Assembly: GCA_016794225.1 (NCBI GenBank)
Contig: JAEUKQ010000006.1
Coordinates: 1-48,276 of the forward strand
DNA: 48,276 bases
Direction: 5' to 3'
DNA from: Alphaproteobacteria bacterium
Lineage (GTDB): Bacteria; Pseudomonadota; Alphaproteobacteria; JAEUKQ01
A program made the position numbers and the translations under genes. Positions 27,576 to 37,180 of the stretch are shown piece by piece; positions within the stretch are counted from its first letter, which is position 1; the number at the start of each line of letters is the position of its first letter. A model generated the notes under the pieces. That model did not search any database and was not told the origin of the DNA. It was given only the letters and a program-made list of their open reading frames with translations.

Positions 27576-27887
27576 TTAACGCTTTTCTAATTTTTCAGCA
27601 AGAGTTTCAACACGTTTAATCAATTTTTCAACAACATCAACCAATCCCAAGGTTTTCAGGTCGTCCCCTTTCCCAACTTTCTGGTTTGATAGCATCTGGC
27701 TTTCATGAATCAACAGTAGTCCGGCCATAATTAATAAGCGCGTTTGATCTGAAACACCTGATGAGCGTTTTAAATCATATAAACGGTTTGAAAGTTCCTG
27801 TCCTAGTTTTTTGACTTGTTCTTCCATACCATTTTCACAGGAAATATCATATTGATGTTCTAGTATGCTAATTTTTACTGTACTCAT
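27576..27887 (-). CDS. zapA: Cell division protein ZapA
   Basis: The 103-residue protein stabilises FtsZ filaments at midcell. It has the ZapA N-terminal domain (VKISILEHQYDISCENG), the central VKKLGQELSNRLYDLKR, and a C-terminal helix (LRIMAGLLLIHE-like ILIMAGLLLIHESQML, then a coiled coil ending VEKLIKRVETLAEKLEKR). Of two adjacent ATGs, 27887 has the better distance (5 bases) to the strong AAAGGAG site. It stops 12 bases before the 6S RNA and follows the coiled-coil gene at 27920. Confidence 0.92.
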   Translation of the reverse strand: MSTVKISILEHQYDISCENGMEEQVKKLGQELSNRLYDLKRSSGVSDQTRLLIMAGLLLIHESQMLSNQKVGKGDDLKTLGLVDVVEKLIKRVETLAEKLEKR

Positions 27888-27919
27888 CATATCTCCTTTA
27901 ATTTAACGCTAACCCCAAA

Positions 27920-28144
27920 TTATTCTTTCAGAATCAGCTTTAACCGGTTGATAATATAATCTAACCGATCAGAAACAGCTTTTGTCTCTTGTTGCAATAA
28001 TTGATACCGGTCATGCAAATTCTTTAAATCCTTTTCAAGAGCTTGTTTTTCTTTAAAATAGGAAAGTTGATTTTGTGTAATATCAGATTCCAACCTCGAA
28101 AGCGATACCGCCAGATGATCTATCAGCTGATGTAAATCCCTCAT
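27920..28144 (-). CDS. Small coiled-coil protein upstream of zapA (DUF4164-like)
   Basis: The 74-residue protein is almost entirely a predicted coiled coil, with heptad hydrophobics from LHQLIDHLAVSLSRLE through LEKDLKNLHDRYQLLQQE to a C-terminal LDYIINRLKLILKE. It has no signal peptide or membrane helix. Alphaproteobacteria often encode a short DUF4164 coiled-coil protein directly before zapA, and this matches by size, structure and position. It could be functionally linked to ZapA at the division ring, as ZapB is in gammaproteobacteria; that is inference. The gap to zapA is 32 bases. Confidence 0.72.
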   Translation of the reverse strand: MRDLHQLIDHLAVSLSRLESDITQNQLSYFKEKQALEKDLKNLHDRYQLLQQETKAVSDRLDYIINRLKLILKE

Positions 28145-28220
28145 TCTCTAACAACCTTTTCTGATATTTCGATACGCCCAGTACGAAACCACGCTTAAAA
28201 AAGCAACCGGAAGCAGGTGA

Positions 28221-28460
28221 TTATTCAATCCTTTTTAAGGGGCATTGGGATAAATGGCAAGACTTAATCAAAGAAAGTGGTTGGTGGATTTGACATAAAT
28301 GACAGTAAATCATATTCTCGCGCCGTCCGCTCTCTTTTTCAACTGAACGATTTTCATGCTTGTTTTTCTTTAACTGATTGTAGAGCCGGACAAACCACCA
28401 TAATCCGATGACCCCTATTATTATCAATATTGACTTAAATAAGCCGGCTAGCGTAACCAC
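28221..28460 (-). CDS. Small membrane protein with C-terminal Cys motif (PP0621-like)
   Basis: The 79-residue protein has one membrane helix (about residues 8-25: SILIIIGVIGLWWFVRLY). A basic linker follows, then a short C-terminal domain with YCHLCQIHQPL (Cys-x2-Cys) and a later SCHLSQCP pair, likely a small zinc ribbon. This is the layout of PP0621-family proteins. I chose the GTG at 28460 because AAGGGAG lies exactly six bases upstream; the frame extends to a TTG at 28490, but that would bury the binding site. Its function is unknown. It is divergent from the acyl-CoA dehydrogenase homologue. Confidence 0.65.
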   Translation of the reverse strand: MVTLAGLFKSILIIIGVIGLWWFVRLYNQLKKNKHENRSVEKESGRRENMIYCHLCQIHQPLSLIKSCHLSQCPLKRIE

Positions 28461-28590
28461 AACAATCTCCCTTAAATAAAGTGATGACAAACATAGCCTA
28501 ATCTCATATTAATTAATCTATCGCCGTGTAAATAAATTATTAGCCTGTTTCTAGAACATTGTAAAATGTTTCCCTTTATCTAGGTTGAGT

Positions 28591-30375
28591 ATGTCAAAAT
28601 ATATAGCACCAATTCGTGAGATGGTTTTTGGACTTGATGAGATTGTCCAACTTCCGGAGATTTTATCTTTTAAACAAACTGCGAAAAAGAGTGCACCAAA
28701 ATTTGACGTTGCCTGGTTTGATCAAGCGCAACGTTTTGCAACCGAGTTTTTATTGCCTTTATCCACCCCCGAGAATCAAGAAGAAAGTATCGATCATTCC
28801 GGACAAGTTATTTGTCCACCTGGATTTGAACGGGCGTTCCAAGAATTTTATCGCCAGGGTTGGATGCATCCTTTGCATCAAAATAATATAACACAACCCA
28901 TATGCTGGTCGTTGCAAGTTGCATTACACGAGATATGGAATGCCGCCTGCCCCTCGTTAGCAGCAGTTTTTATTAATAGTCTTGTATGTTTTAATACGAT
29001 ACAAGAATATGCCAGCCAGGAATTACAGCAGGCATTTTTACCACGACTTTTACATGGACATTTAACAGCCAGCCTAGCTTTAACAGAAGAACAAGCCGGA
29101 TCAGATATACGCGCAATCAAAACAAAAGCCTGGCCTGTTGGCCAACATTTTCGTTTAAGCGGCCATAAACAATGGGTTAGCTACGGACAACATTCGCTAA
29201 CCGAGGAAAAAATATATCTCACACTAGCCCGTCTTCAGGGAAGCCCAATTAGTGGCGAGCAATTATCTTTATTCATTGTACCACAGTTGACTGGTATTGA
29301 ACATAACCCAGATTTGCTGAATGATATATTATGCCAAAGCCTTGAAAAAAAATTTGCCTTTCCGGGTTGTCCGATTGCCAATATTAATTTTGGGACAAGC
29401 CAGGGGGCTGTCGCTTTTGCTGTGGGTAATCAGCAAAAAGGGCTTGGTTACATTGAAGATTTATTACAAATCCAACGCTTAATGATTTGTGCGCAAAACC
29501 TAGGAATCTGCGAACGCACTTACCAAGAAAGTGTTTTTTATGCGCGCAACCGAATTCAAGGACACACCACAAAAAATTCTGGCAGTTCGCCAATTATTAT
29601 GCACCCCGATATCCGACGTCTTTTGATGACAATGCGTACACTTATTCAAGCAATGCGTCATGGTGTTTACTTTACAGCCGGTGCTCTTGATCGAGCACGC
29701 AATCACTTTGATACGCAAGAACAACAACGTTATCTCGGATTATTTACCCTATTGCTGCCTATTTTAAAAACATGGTCCAGCCAGTACAGCGTACATTTAA
29801 CGACTTTAGCAACACATATTCATGGTGCCGCTGGCAATCGTAGTGATTCGATTATCCTGCAAAACATTCATAACACTTTAGCCAGTTTTTCACACGGCGG
29901 TACTAGTGGTATGCTATGTCAGCATGTTATTCAACAAGAGTTAATAGATAAAAATGGCACTTCTGTTCGCGTTTTTCTTGATGGCATGCGCGAAACAATA
30001 CCAACATTAACCCGTGAACTTGGTGAAGAGGGAACATCAATTAGATTTTCTTTAGAAGCAAGTATCGATGCGCTTGAAGAAACAACAGACTGGATTTTAG
30101 AGAATTACCGGCAGCACACAGCCCGAATCCTGGCTGGATCTGTCCCCTACGTGCACCTTTTCGGTACGGTCTATTTAGGTTGGCTTCTGACCGAGGCAGT
30201 AATTGCCAGTAAGCGCTTGTTTAATATGGCCAAGATTGATCCAGCTACTTACCAAAATAAATTGCTTACGGCCAAATTTTATGCTGATGCAATTTTGCCG
30301 CAAGCCGAGCAGGATGCTATTACCGTTATGGGTGGATGTTCAACAATTCTTGAAATGCCAATTGTTTCATTATAA
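28591..30375 (+). CDS. Acyl-CoA dehydrogenase homologue (DmdC-like), catalytic Glu apparently lost
   Basis: The 594-residue protein has the full architecture of the DmdC-like branch of acyl-CoA dehydrogenases. It has an N-terminal extension, the FAD/substrate region LALTEEQAGSDIRAIKTKA and SGHKQWVSYG, the helical bundle with ERTYQESVFYARNRIQG and MHPDIRRLLMTMRTL, and the extra C-terminal bundle (YVHLFGTVYLGWLL). However, the block that reads HGGxGYxEE...RDARIxxIYEGTNG in active members reads HGAAGNRSD...HNTLASFSHGGTSG here. This aligns without gaps and places Gly436 where the catalytic base Glu sits. It is probably not a normal dehydrogenase. The ATG at 28591 has AGG six bases upstream; a TTG at 28585 is less likely. 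Confidence 0.85.
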   Translation: MSKYIAPIREMVFGLDEIVQLPEILSFKQTAKKSAPKFDVAWFDQAQRFATEFLLPLSTPENQEESIDHSGQVICPPGFERAFQEFYRQGWMHPLHQNNITQPICWSLQVALHEIWNAACPSLAAVFINSLVCFNTIQEYASQELQQAFLPRLLHGHLTASLALTEEQAGSDIRAIKTKAWPVGQHFRLSGHKQWVSYGQHSLTEEKIYLTLARLQGSPISGEQLSLFIVPQLTGIEHNPDLLNDILCQSLEKKFAFPGCPIANINFGTSQGAVAFAVGNQQKGLGYIEDLLQIQRLMICAQNLGICERTYQESVFYARNRIQGHTTKNSGSSPIIMHPDIRRLLMTMRTLIQAMRHGVYFTAGALDRARNHFDTQEQQRYLGLFTLLLPILKTWSSQYSVHLTTLATHIHGAAGNRSDSIILQNIHNTLASFSHGGTSGMLCQHVIQQELIDKNGTSVRVFLDGMRETIPTLTRELGEEGTSIRFSLEASIDALEETTDWILENYRQHTARILAGSVPYVHLFGTVYLGWLLTEAVIASKRLFNMAKIDPATYQNKLLTAKFYADAILPQAEQDAITVMGGCSTILEMPIVSL

Positions 30376-30401
30376 TTAAATTATCCCTGTGCATAAGGTA
30401 A

Positions 30402-32227
<1,826 letters not shown>

Positions 32228-32498
32228 TAATCACACAGCTGACGTACAAAAAGCAAAGTAACTTGCCCAAAAATATTCTTGATTCTTTTTTTCAATCACT
32301 TGACACCCAAACAATCTTACATGATTTTCTTGGTATTGAAGTTTAAGTATATCAAAGGGTTTGTTAAAAGCAAAGAAAAGGTTAATACCTTGGATATTTT
32401 GGATATTATCGTAGAATAAATATAATATTTATTAGAAATTTTATCTTAGTGCGTATTTGTAAAAATGGCACCCTTAATTAGGATTTAATAACTTTCGA
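32228..32498. other. 271-base AT-rich divergent intergenic region
   Basis: This region separates the divergent LysE-type exporter and ruvX and should hold both promoters. It contains a short direct repeat (TTGGATATTTTGGATATTAT, 32391-32410), but I see no convincing open frame, hairpin or RNA gene. Confidence 0.4.
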
Positions 32499-32963
32499 AT
32501 GATCATTACACCCCGTGAATTTAAAGAATACAAGCGTCAGCCTTATGCACGGGTAATTGGTCTTGATGTTGGCACCAAGACAATTGGCTTAGCCTTAAGT
32601 GACACAGGGCTACTTGTGGCCACTCCTTTGCTTACTATTAAACGTCAGAAATTTCATCTTGATTATGCAGAGCTTCATAAAATTATTGGGGAATTCAAGA
32701 TTCAGGCATTGATCATCGGTTTTCCACTTAATATGGATGGTAGTGAGGGACCGAGATGCCAATCAGTTCGGCAATTTGCCAAAAATGTTCTGGCTCAACA
32801 AGATATTCCCATAATCTTTTGGGACGAACGTCTATCAACCGTTGCCGTTACCAAACATCTTATTGCAGCAGATTTTTCGCGAAAAAAACGCGAAAAACTG
32901 GTTGACATGATGGCTGCCAGCTACATATTACAAGGATTCCTGGACTGTATTAAAGTACCCTAA
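32499..32963 (+). CDS. ruvX: RuvX/YqgF family nuclease
   Basis: The 154-residue RNase H-fold protein has VIGLDVGTKTIGLALSD at the N-terminus with the first catalytic Asp, the FPLNMDGSEGPR loop, and FWDERLSTVAV containing the acidic Asp/Glu pair. A final DMMAASYILQGFLD carries the last Asp. YqgF proteins process the 5' end of pre-16S rRNA and were proposed as Holliday junction resolvases; both activities are from family work. The ribosome binding site is poor (AGGA lies far from the ATG). It is followed 37 bases later by the CoA-transferase and may be cotranscribed with it. Confidence 0.93.
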   Translation: MIITPREFKEYKRQPYARVIGLDVGTKTIGLALSDTGLLVATPLLTIKRQKFHLDYAELHKIIGEFKIQALIIGFPLNMDGSEGPRCQSVRQFAKNVLAQQDIPIIFWDERLSTVAVTKHLIAADFSRKKREKLVDMMAASYILQGFLDCIKVP

Positions 32964-33000
32964 ATTAGCCACGTGTTACTTTTCAATAAGGAATATGGCA

Positions 33001-34239
33001 ATGCCACATACCGAGACATCAAAGCATGGTCCTTTACATGGGCTAAGGGTTTTAGATCTAACCCGTATTTTAGCTGGACCAACTTGTACCCAATTATTGG
33101 GTGATTTGGGTGCAGATATAATTAAGATTGAAAAACCCGAAGCAGGTGACGATACAAGAAAATGGGGCCCGCCTTATGTTAAAGGCGACAATGGAAAAGA
33201 TACTAGCGAAAGTGCCTATTATTTATCATCTAATCGCAACAAGCGATCAGTTGCCATTGATATTGCACACCCCAAAGGGCAGAAGCTAATCAGAAATCTT
33301 ATAAAACACTGTGATATATTAATTGAAAATTTTAAGGTTGGCGATATGGACAGGTATGGCCTATCATATGCCAAGTTATCTGGCGATTTTCCAAAATTAA
33401 TTTATTGCTCTATCACTGGTTTTGGTCAAACAGGACCTTATGCCAACCGCCCAGGATATGATTTTTTAGCACAAGCAATGGGCGGATTAATGAGCATCAC
33501 CGGCGACCCCGCTGGCGCACCAACTAAAGTTGGGGTGGCGGTGGCGGATTTGATGTGCGGGATGTATGCGTCTGTGGCTGTTTTAGCCGCTCTTCATCAC
33601 CGTAATACATACCACCAGGGACAATATATTGACCTTGGGTTATTTGACACCCAAGTTGCCTGGCTGGCCAATGTAGGACTTAATTACTTGGTTTCTCAAC
33701 AGATACCGAAACGAATGGGTAATGAACATCCGAATATTGTTCCTTATACCGTCATGCCTTGCCAGGACGGCTATTTTGTTTTGGCCGTCGGTAACGATCA
33801 ACAATTTCAACAGTTTTGTAAGGTAGCTAAAACAACTCTTGCTGATGACCCACGTTTCACCACAAATAGCAATCGGGTAAAAAACCGTGAATTGCTTTAT
33901 CCATTGCTGCGTGATATTACCAATCAGCACCCCCAAAAATTTTGGGTGGATCATTTAACAGCAGCCAATGTCCCTTGCAGCCCAGTTAATGATATACCCC
34001 AAGTTTTTGCAGATCCACAAATTATGGCACGCAATATGAAAATATCCATGAATTATCCGCTAGCAGCCAGTAAAAAGGTTGATCTGATTGGCAACCCTAT
34101 TAACATGTCGCAAACTCCTGTAACCTATAGATATGCTCCACCCCAGCTTGGTGCACATAGCCAGGAAGTTTTGCAAAATATGCTTGGCCTATCCCAAGCT
34201 GAAATTACCGATCTTTATCACCAAAAAATTATTGGTTAG
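33001..34239 (+). CDS. CaiB/BaiF family CoA-transferase
   Basis: The 412-residue protein is a family III CoA-transferase that moves CoA between carboxylic acids through a glutamyl/aspartyl-CoA mechanism. It opens with GLRVLDLTRILAGPTCTQLLGDLGADIIKIEKP, then has NRNKRSVAIDI and GYDFLAQAMGGLMSITG. The expected active-site Asp lies in VGVAVADLMCGM. The substrate pair cannot be read from sequence; formyl-, succinyl- or acetyl-CoA partners are all possible. I prefer ATG 33001, eight bases after AAGGA, over the ATG at 32995, which is too close. It follows ruvX and ends 52 bases from the convergent secreted-protein gene. Confidence 0.93.
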   Translation: MPHTETSKHGPLHGLRVLDLTRILAGPTCTQLLGDLGADIIKIEKPEAGDDTRKWGPPYVKGDNGKDTSESAYYLSSNRNKRSVAIDIAHPKGQKLIRNLIKHCDILIENFKVGDMDRYGLSYAKLSGDFPKLIYCSITGFGQTGPYANRPGYDFLAQAMGGLMSITGDPAGAPTKVGVAVADLMCGMYASVAVLAALHHRNTYHQGQYIDLGLFDTQVAWLANVGLNYLVSQQIPKRMGNEHPNIVPYTVMPCQDGYFVLAVGNDQQFQQFCKVAKTTLADDPRFTTNSNRVKNRELLYPLLRDITNQHPQKFWVDHLTAANVPCSPVNDIPQVFADPQIMARNMKISMNYPLAASKKVDLIGNPINMSQTPVTYRYAPPQLGAHSQEVLQNMLGLSQAEITDLYHQKIIG

Positions 34240-34290
34240 CTTAGTCACAACTATTTTCAAGATAAATAATTCTTCTTTGATAATATATGA

Positions 34291-35922
34291 CTAATCCGCC
34301 AACACATGATAAAGCAACAACAAGGGTTTTCCAGCACTTGCCGCAACATGATTATTTGGGGTGTCACTAAGTGGCGCTGGATTAAACACCATAATAAAGA
34401 TCGATCGATTATTAGGGCTAAAAACTTGATCGAAACTGCTGTAATATTTAATTCCTTGCTTATCTTGGTCTAAATTTGGCAACAGCAAACTATTCTGAAG
34501 GTCGGATGCAATCAACACATGCTCGCGCATAACCCCTTCACTTGATAAAGTATATAAGCTTAGACCGAGAGATAAATCAGCAGCAACTTGCCTTAAGTGA
34601 TCCAGCGGACAAATTGGTGGCTTACCATTCAAATAATAGTCTGGTTCTGGGCTACAGCCAAAGGAAGATATGTTTTTATTATATTTTTGGATCAAAAAAT
34701 AATACTGATTATTAACTGGGGAAATGATCACCCCTTCCAAAACACCCTTTCTTGTACCGTCCTCAAAACGTATGATCTTTTCCATTTCCAAAGCATAATC
34801 ATGGCTTATGATCTTTAAGCTGTTCTGTTGGCAATCTGCGTCAACTGTAAGGATATGTGGTTCCAATTCTCCGACCGATTTTGATCGCTCATAAGTTGTA
34901 AGTACAGGAAAAGAAATATGGCCATTTCTACTAAACATGCGATGTAGAAGCTCACTATAGAGCAATAATTGATTGGGTTTGTTAAGCAAGAACAAAGGAT
35001 ACCCATCAACCGCGAAAGAATTTTCAAAATTTCCATGCTGATCAAAACAAAAAAATATACTTCCACTACCCTCCACAAGTTCCATCTTTCTCTGCATATG
35101 ATTAAGTTTATAAAAAAACCATCTGCCAAACGCTTGAATCATTATGCGATTATCTGCTAACCCATATAAAGAAAATAAATTATATTGCTGCTCTAGAGCC
35201 CGATTACCTTGATAAGCTTTAACCGAATAAACATTATCAAGATGCAATCTGTCTAATTCTAATGATTCCATTGATTGACCAAGAACACCATCATTAAACT
35301 CATCGTTTTCATCAGCGTTGTATAGCTTGTCATCTGATGTCCAAAGATTCACCCCTCGATGTGAGTCAATGGCTGACAAAAAGTAATTTGTGGGCACATA
35401 AAAAAGATGTTCCGTACTTACTTCCCAGGGATATTCCAAGTTTTCTGCTAAAACCTGCACTACATTCCAAGCGTTTAGAAGGATAATTACCCCATCCGGT
35501 CTTAAAACAGCACTAATAATTTCCGGCAAATACTTTAACTGCCATATAGGCTGTTCGGGTTTATTGGGGTTAATCAATTTTACTGACCGGTTTTCCTCGG
35601 CTCGGTCCCAAATTAACCAACGATCAAAACCCAATATTAACAATAATTTTTGATTTCCTTGTTGATTGACCAGATGTTCTTGCAAAATATGCCCTGATTC
35701 ATCAAAATTAACCACCCACCACTGATACAGTCTTTGATTATTAACCCATGTTTGCATCACACAAATCAAAGTGGTTAAATTTTTGTTTTCGGAAAACTCG
35801 CAAGATTCCAAAAAACCATCTGGCTGTTTTAAGGGTATTTGGGTTACTTTGCTTTCCTGAGCATAAGCAGATAGGCTTAAATACAACAATGCCAGGAGAG
35901 ATAGGTAAAAAATACGCAACAT
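34291..35922 (-). CDS. Orphan secreted protein, 543 residues
   Basis: I do not recognise this protein. It begins with a signal peptide (MLRIFYLSLLALLYLSLSAYAQ, cleavage near AYA-Q), and the mature part is aromatic- and Asn-rich with many beta-strand-like segments. Repeating pieces such as LLILGFDRWLIWDRAEEN, IISAVLRPDGVIILLN and VFSPNNRSIFIMVFN suggest a beta-propeller-like fold, with the last resembling a PD40-type FSPNN unit; this is only a suggestion. It has scattered cysteines (CEFSENKN, LICVM, FGCSPEP, PPICPLD). The ATG follows CAGGGGTTAC. It is probably monocistronic, behind a candidate terminator after the nicotinate phosphoribosyltransferase gene. Confidence 0.75.
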   Translation of the reverse strand: MLRIFYLSLLALLYLSLSAYAQESKVTQIPLKQPDGFLESCEFSENKNLTTLICVMQTWVNNQRLYQWWVVNFDESGHILQEHLVNQQGNQKLLLILGFDRWLIWDRAEENRSVKLINPNKPEQPIWQLKYLPEIISAVLRPDGVIILLNAWNVVQVLAENLEYPWEVSTEHLFYVPTNYFLSAIDSHRGVNLWTSDDKLYNADENDEFNDGVLGQSMESLELDRLHLDNVYSVKAYQGNRALEQQYNLFSLYGLADNRIMIQAFGRWFFYKLNHMQRKMELVEGSGSIFFCFDQHGNFENSFAVDGYPLFLLNKPNQLLLYSELLHRMFSRNGHISFPVLTTYERSKSVGELEPHILTVDADCQQNSLKIISHDYALEMEKIIRFEDGTRKGVLEGVIISPVNNQYYFLIQKYNKNISSFGCSPEPDYYLNGKPPICPLDHLRQVAADLSLGLSLYTLSSEGVMREHVLIASDLQNSLLLPNLDQDKQGIKYYSSFDQVFSPNNRSIFIMVFNPAPLSDTPNNHVAASAGKPLLLLYHVLAD

Positions 35923-35936
35923 TTTTGTAACCCCTG

Positions 35937-35965
35937 ATAAAAACCATCGGCATATAATTGATGGT
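35937..35965 (-). terminator. Candidate terminator after nicotinate phosphoribosyltransferase
   Basis: On the minus strand ACCATC (35965-35960) pairs with GATGGT (35948-35943) around an 11-base loop and runs into TTTTTATC. The stem is short and only moderately GC-rich. It lies between the stop at 36018 and the next minus-strand start at 35922. Confidence 0.4.
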
Positions 35966-36017
35966 AATTAATACATTGCTACTTTCAACGTGTACAATAG
36001 TTTTAAGCCATAGATCT

Positions 36018-37172
36018 TTAGTTTTTCTTGCGAAATAAAAATTCACGGCCTAATTTCACCCGTTGTTGGCCATTATATTCGATAATATCAGCCGTGGCGT
36101 AGGTTTCGGTCCAAACTTGCGGTAAATAAGAACCTGTTCCAATAACATCGATTGGTGCTTTGGCGTCTGCCATTACCTTGCATTTCAACGGATCAAAACC
36201 AGATGATCCAACAATTTTTACCTTATGAAAGCCATGCTGATCCAGCGCCTGGCGCAAGTGAAAAATAGATGCCACAGAAACACCCGCCCCAACTAAATAT
36301 TTTAATTCAGCCTCGGTACGATAGCCACGAATAGCTTGCGGAGCAAATTGATCCAATACCGTGTATGATTTGGTTTGATCAAGCCCTTCCATAAAACGGC
36401 TTCCAGGCGTGTCAAGCCGAATGCTAAGACGCCCCTGTGTTATTAAATGCCTAAAATGCCTGCAGACTTCAAGACTGTCTGTGATTTCACATCCAAAATA
36501 ATCAACCAAAGCGGTTAACGGTTCTTGTGGAAACATTTGATGAAACATTTGCACAGCTTTTAATGTAGACCCTGCATAACCAATAAGCGCATGAGGCATC
36601 GTGCCCAAAGCATCTGATCTACCAAAATATTTTGCTGTCGCAGCTGTTGCATTCCCGATAAAACCCCTAGCTCCAACCGTGCGTTTTGCCGCCTCTGAAC
36701 CAACGCTAGCGGCGTAAGCCATCATCTCTGTCATTTCAAGACCGGCGCAATGACGGGCATCCATGGCAATAAAAGCTACATTGGGCAAATCGGAACACAT
36801 GATATAAGCATTAAAGGCTGCAACACAAACAGGACCTAGTTTTTGTAAAAACAGTGTTTCCAAATCAGCTAACGCAGCAAAAGAACCTGTAATATACAAA
36901 ATCGGCTCGCCAGCACCAACCCAATCACCTTCTGGATAAAGACATTCAATATCAAAATGTGTTCCACGCAACTTGGCAACTTCCTGCAGCCAGGTAATAA
37001 TTAGCCGCGGTGCTGAAATAACCGGCCGGCGCATAAAAACCGCATAAGTTACCGTATTGTCGCCAAATTTCTGAACTATTTTCTTGGTACTTAGAAAATA
37101 GTGATCTGTCCATGAGGTGATTGTTTCTTCAACTGTTGAAGAATTATGTACAACAGAATCTTTTTTTACCAT
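36018..37172 (-). CDS. Nicotinate phosphoribosyltransferase-family protein
   Basis: The 384-residue protein belongs to the nicotinate/quinolinate phosphoribosyltransferase fold and most resembles the nicotinate enzymes (PncB-like) that make nicotinate mononucleotide for NAD salvage. Visible features are DHYFLSTKKIVQKFGD near the N-terminus, the MDARHCAGLEM block, VGARGFIGNATAATAKYFG, SIRLDTPGSRFMEG, and the phosphate-binding VGSSGFDP. I use ATG 37172, preceded by TTAGGAAA, because the upstream frame runs into the aldehyde dehydrogenase gene. It lies only eight bases after that gene, so the two form an operon. Confidence 0.88.
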   Translation of the reverse strand: MVKKDSVVHNSSTVEETITSWTDHYFLSTKKIVQKFGDNTVTYAVFMRRPVISAPRLIITWLQEVAKLRGTHFDIECLYPEGDWVGAGEPILYITGSFAALADLETLFLQKLGPVCVAAFNAYIMCSDLPNVAFIAMDARHCAGLEMTEMMAYAASVGSEAAKRTVGARGFIGNATAATAKYFGRSDALGTMPHALIGYAGSTLKAVQMFHQMFPQEPLTALVDYFGCEITDSLEVCRHFRHLITQGRLSIRLDTPGSRFMEGLDQTKSYTVLDQFAPQAIRGYRTEAELKYLVGAGVSVASIFHLRQALDQHGFHKVKIVGSSGFDPLKCKVMADAKAPIDVIGTGSYLPQVWTETYATADIIEYNGQQRVKLGREFLFRKKN

Positions 37173-37180
37173 TTCGTTTC

